This document shows positions 11,115-13,394 of a stretch of DNA of 13,394 nucleotides, in pieces. Numbering within the stretch: position 1 is the stretch's first letter; the number at the start of each line of letters is the position of its first letter. The notes below the pieces were generated by a model, which saw only the letters and a list, made by a program, of their open reading frames with translations, made no database searches and had not been told where the DNA came from. The stretch spans positions 1 to 13,394 of the forward strand of contig CASEZU010000044.1 in the NCBI GenBank assembly GCA_949292445.1, written 5' to 3'. The translations under genes and the position numbers were made by a program. This DNA is from an uncultured Spirochaetales bacterium (lineage in GTDB: Bacteria > Spirochaetota > Spirochaetia > Sphaerochaetales > Sphaerochaetaceae).

Positions 11115-12872
11115 ATGAGAATGAATAATGACCTTGAACGCCTCTTGCGATATGCGGGCAGATATAAGGTTTTGACGTATCTTTCGTGGATACTGTCAGC
11201 AGTCTCGGCCCTGCTTGCACTGCTTCCATTCATCTGCATCTGGCTGATAATCCGGGATGTGCTTGCAGCTCAGTATGCGGCGATAGTCCGCTGCGGCTGT
11301 TATGCCGTGGCCCTTGCAATCCTTTCGATGATTGTCTACATTGCAGCACTCATGTGTTCTCATGTGGCGGCATTCCGGGTGGCTGCGAATATGAGGAAGG
11401 AGATGCTTTTGCATGTTATCAGCCTTCCCCTCGGGGTGGAAGACCGGTTTGGAAGCGGCAGGATGAGGAAGATCATCAATGATTCAAGTGCCGCAACAGA
11501 GACATATCTTGCACACCAGCTTCCGGACAGGGCCGCTGCGATCGCTACGCCGATAGGACTCATCATCATGCTCCTCTGGTTCGACTGGAGGCTGGGGCTT
11601 CTGTCTCTTCTTCCTGTCGCTCTTGGTTTTCTCATCATGATGAGGATGACAGGGCAGAGGATGCAGGAGAGGATGGCACATTATCAGGATGCCCTTGCGG
11701 ATATGTCCAATCAGGCTGTCGAGTATGTCAGGGGCATTCCTGTCGTGAAGACTTTCGGTCAGACCATATTCTCATTCCGCCTTTTCAAGGATTCGATAGA
11801 CCGTTACGAGAAATGGGTGATTGAGTATACAAAGGAGCTGATGCGGCCTATGATCATCTACACAGGAGCGATAAACAGCTCGTTTGCCTTCATAACGGCA
11901 GGAGCATTCATGCTGGCATCTGGAGGAATCACTCCGGAGATCATCCTGAATGTGCTTTTCTATGTGATCATTACTCCTGTCATCTCGATAACACTGACAA
12001 GAATCATGTTCAAGAGCGAGGAAGCGATGATTGTCCATGATGCTCTCATGAGAGTTGATACCATAATGGATGAGAAACCTCAGAGTGAGGGGCACAATGG
12101 CCTGATCCCTTCTGACAGCTCCGTGAAGCTGGAGCATGTGACATTCAGCTATGATGGCAAGAAGGATGCCGTCCATGATGTATCAATCAATATCCCATCA
12201 GGATCCCTCGTCGCCTTCGTCGGGCCTTCTGGAGGTGGAAAGACGACGCTGGCCTCCCTCATTGCCCGCTTCTTCGATCCTCAGAAAGGAACAATCAGGA
12301 TCGGAGGGCTGGATATCAGGGATATTCCCAAAGAACGCCTCATGCAGCATGTATCCTTCGTCTTCCAGGACAGCCACCTGATAAAGGGCACGATAAGGGA
12401 CAATGTGAAGCTGGCAAAGCCGAATGCAAGCGATGAGGAGGTGCTCGACGCCCTCAGGAAAGCCGAGTGCATGGATATTATTGGGAAGCTGCCTGATGGT
12501 ATTGATACTGTGCTTGGAACCGGAGGAATATATCTCTCCGGCGGAGAGACTCAGCGCATAGCGATTGCGCGCACAATTCTCAAGGACTCTCCTGTGATCA
12601 TACTCGATGAGGCGACTGCATTCGCTGATCCAGACAACGAAGTGAAGGTGCAGAAGGCATTCTCTTCAATGCTTGATAGCAGGACTGTCATCATGATTGC
12701 CCACCGCCTTTCATCGATTACGGGTGCCGACATGATATATGTGCTGTCCGACGGCGAGATAAAAGAAAACGGAACATTCGATGATCTTATTGAGAAGAAA
12801 GGGCTCTTCTGCCAGATGTGGAACGACTATAGAAGCTCCGTCGAGTGGAAGGTTGGCAAGGAGGCAATGTGA
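11115..12872 (+). CDS. ABC exporter-type half transporter, IrtA/YbtP-like
   Basis: A 585-residue fusion of a six-helix membrane domain (about 1-310) and an ATPase domain (about 335-585). Nucleotide-binding motifs are complete: Walker A GPSGGGKTT at 370-378, signature LSGGE at 474-478, Walker B ending Asp498-Glu499 in IILDEATAFAD, and the switch His530 in AHRLSS. The DEATAFADPDNE sequence after Walker B is what I recall from the IrtAB/YbtPQ group, exporter-fold proteins that import ferric siderophores in several bacteria. No siderophore-interacting domain is fused at the N-terminus. It very likely pairs with the next gene product as a heterodimer in the inner membrane. The ATG at 11115 follows GGAGG by four bases; the ATG at 11121 is an alternative. 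Iron-chelate import is suggested by homology and by the shared operator with flavodoxin; export of another compound is possible. Confidence 0.9.
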   Translation: MRMNNDLERLLRYAGRYKVLTYLSWILSAVSALLALLPFICIWLIIRDVLAAQYAAIVRCGCYAVALAILSMIVYIAALMCSHVAAFRVAANMRKEMLLHVISLPLGVEDRFGSGRMRKIINDSSAATETYLAHQLPDRAAAIATPIGLIIMLLWFDWRLGLLSLLPVALGFLIMMRMTGQRMQERMAHYQDALADMSNQAVEYVRGIPVVKTFGQTIFSFRLFKDSIDRYEKWVIEYTKELMRPMIIYTGAINSSFAFITAGAFMLASGGITPEIILNVLFYVIITPVISITLTRIMFKSEEAMIVHDALMRVDTIMDEKPQSEGHNGLIPSDSSVKLEHVTFSYDGKKDAVHDVSINIPSGSLVAFVGPSGGGKTTLASLIARFFDPQKGTIRIGGLDIRDIPKERLMQHVSFVFQDSHLIKGTIRDNVKLAKPNASDEEVLDALRKAECMDIIGKLPDGIDTVLGTGGIYLSGGETQRIAIARTILKDSPVIILDEATAFADPDNEVKVQKAFSSMLDSRTVIMIAHRLSSITGADMIYVLSDGEIKENGTFDDLIEKKGLFCQMWNDYRSSVEWKVGKEAM

Positions 12873-13394
12873 TGATAAAGAGACTTGAAAAGACATTTGC
12901 ACTCTCCGAGAAGGGTGCAAGAGATCTGGTAAAGGGCTTCATTGCCTGCGCTGTGCATAATCTGACACTCTTCGTGCCTGTCGGTATTCTTTATCTTCTT
13001 GCATCCGATATGCTGATGAATGCTCTTGCCGGGCGCGGAATATTCTATGCCGCCTTATGCAGCATCTCTGTTGCCCTGATCATGGTCTCATATCGTCAGG
13101 TCTACAAGGCAACATATTTCTCGACATATATTGAAAGCGGTGTGAGAAGAGTAAGTCTTGCCGAGAAGCTGAGAAAAATACCTCTCTCGTATTTCGGCAA
13201 GAAGGATCTTGCTGATATAACAAGCACGATCATGGCAGATGCCGCAACGCTTGAAACAGGGCTCTCTCATTGGGTTCCCGAGCTTATCGGAGCGGTCATC
13301 TCGACAACGATTGCAGCTCTTTCAATCATGTTCTTCGACTGGAGGATGGGGCTTGCAGCGCTCTGGCCGATTCCTGTCGCAATCCTGATAGTCA
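12872..13394 (+). CDS. ABC exporter-type half transporter, IrtB/YbtQ-like, N-terminal part
   Basis: An open frame runs from the ATG at 12872 to the window end (174 residues), so only the first part of the membrane domain is present. Hydrophobic segments lie around residues 22-45, 58-75 and 145-170. The elbow and intracellular loop read IPLSYFGKKDLADITSTIMADAATLE, typical of type IV exporter half transporters, and FFDWRMGLAAL matches FDWRLGLLSL of the preceding protein, showing the two are paralogues. The start overlaps the previous stop (TGATG, one shared base) with GGAGG seven bases upstream, so translation is coupled in a 1:1 ratio, as expected for a heterodimer. The ATPase domain lies beyond the window. 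Confidence 0.9.
   Translation, partial: MIKRLEKTFALSEKGARDLVKGFIACAVHNLTLFVPVGILYLLASDMLMNALAGRGIFYAALCSISVALIMVSYRQVYKATYFSTYIESGVRRVSLAEKLRKIPLSYFGKKDLADITSTIMADAATLETGLSHWVPELIGAVISTTIAALSIMFFDWRMGLAALWPIPVAILIV

Overview
The window is bacterial, gene-dense and roughly half G+C, with no rRNA, tRNA, insertion sequence or CRISPR array visible. A spirochaete, possibly a gut Sphaerochaeta or Treponema relative, is my best guess. The main reason is the sugar-binding protein at 2305, whose mature end (FASGSKES) has no lipobox cysteine, a style common in that phylum. Several other families here (DUF3793, flavodoxin, thiazoline hydrolase-like) are also common in Clostridia, so the assignment is inference.

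Layout. (1) 2-253: the tail of an M20/YgeY-type hydrolase, closed by a terminator. (2) 473-5417: a carbohydrate or sugar-acid module on the + strand. It holds a NanA-like lyase/aldolase, a GntR/FCD regulator, a periplasmic binding protein and two MalF/MalG-type permeases; no ATPase gene is present. A 12-bp dyad (CTTGCATACAAG) upstream of the lyase recurs twice upstream of the binding protein, which suggests one regulator controls catabolism and uptake together. A terminator between binding protein and permeases probably sets their expression ratio. (3) 5470-6252, minus strand: a DUF4037-type nucleotidyltransferase. (4) 6435-6701: an unrecognised 88-residue protein. (5) 6961-8160: a lipoprotein with an InlB-type repeat and a predicted beta-helix, behind a promoter whose spacer contains a G9 tract, a layout typical of phase-variable promoters. 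(6) 8333-9161: an AbrB-like regulator overlapping an L-2-amino-thiazoline-4-carboxylate hydrolase-family protein, behind a 34-bp near-perfect palindrome. (7) 9229-10188, minus strand: a DUF3793-flavodoxin operon. (8) 10447 to the end: a TetR regulator and two half-type ABC exporters resembling the IrtAB/YbtPQ metallophore group; the second is cut by the window edge.

Regions 7 and 8 form one regulatory block. The palindrome TTAGC-N4-GCTAA occurs three times: twice upstream of DUF3793-flavodoxin and once at the ABC promoter. Separate tandem dyads of a different sequence (ATAACGRTGTTAT) sit on the tetR promoter. I read this as two layers of control: tetR autoregulation, plus a second factor, possibly iron-responsive, acting on flavodoxin and the transporter. 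That reading is inference from site positions and gene content.

The most promising unexplained items are the poly-G promoter, the triple TTAGC-N4-GCTAA sites, the shared dyad of the sugar module, and the nested palindrome before the AbrB/hydrolase pair.
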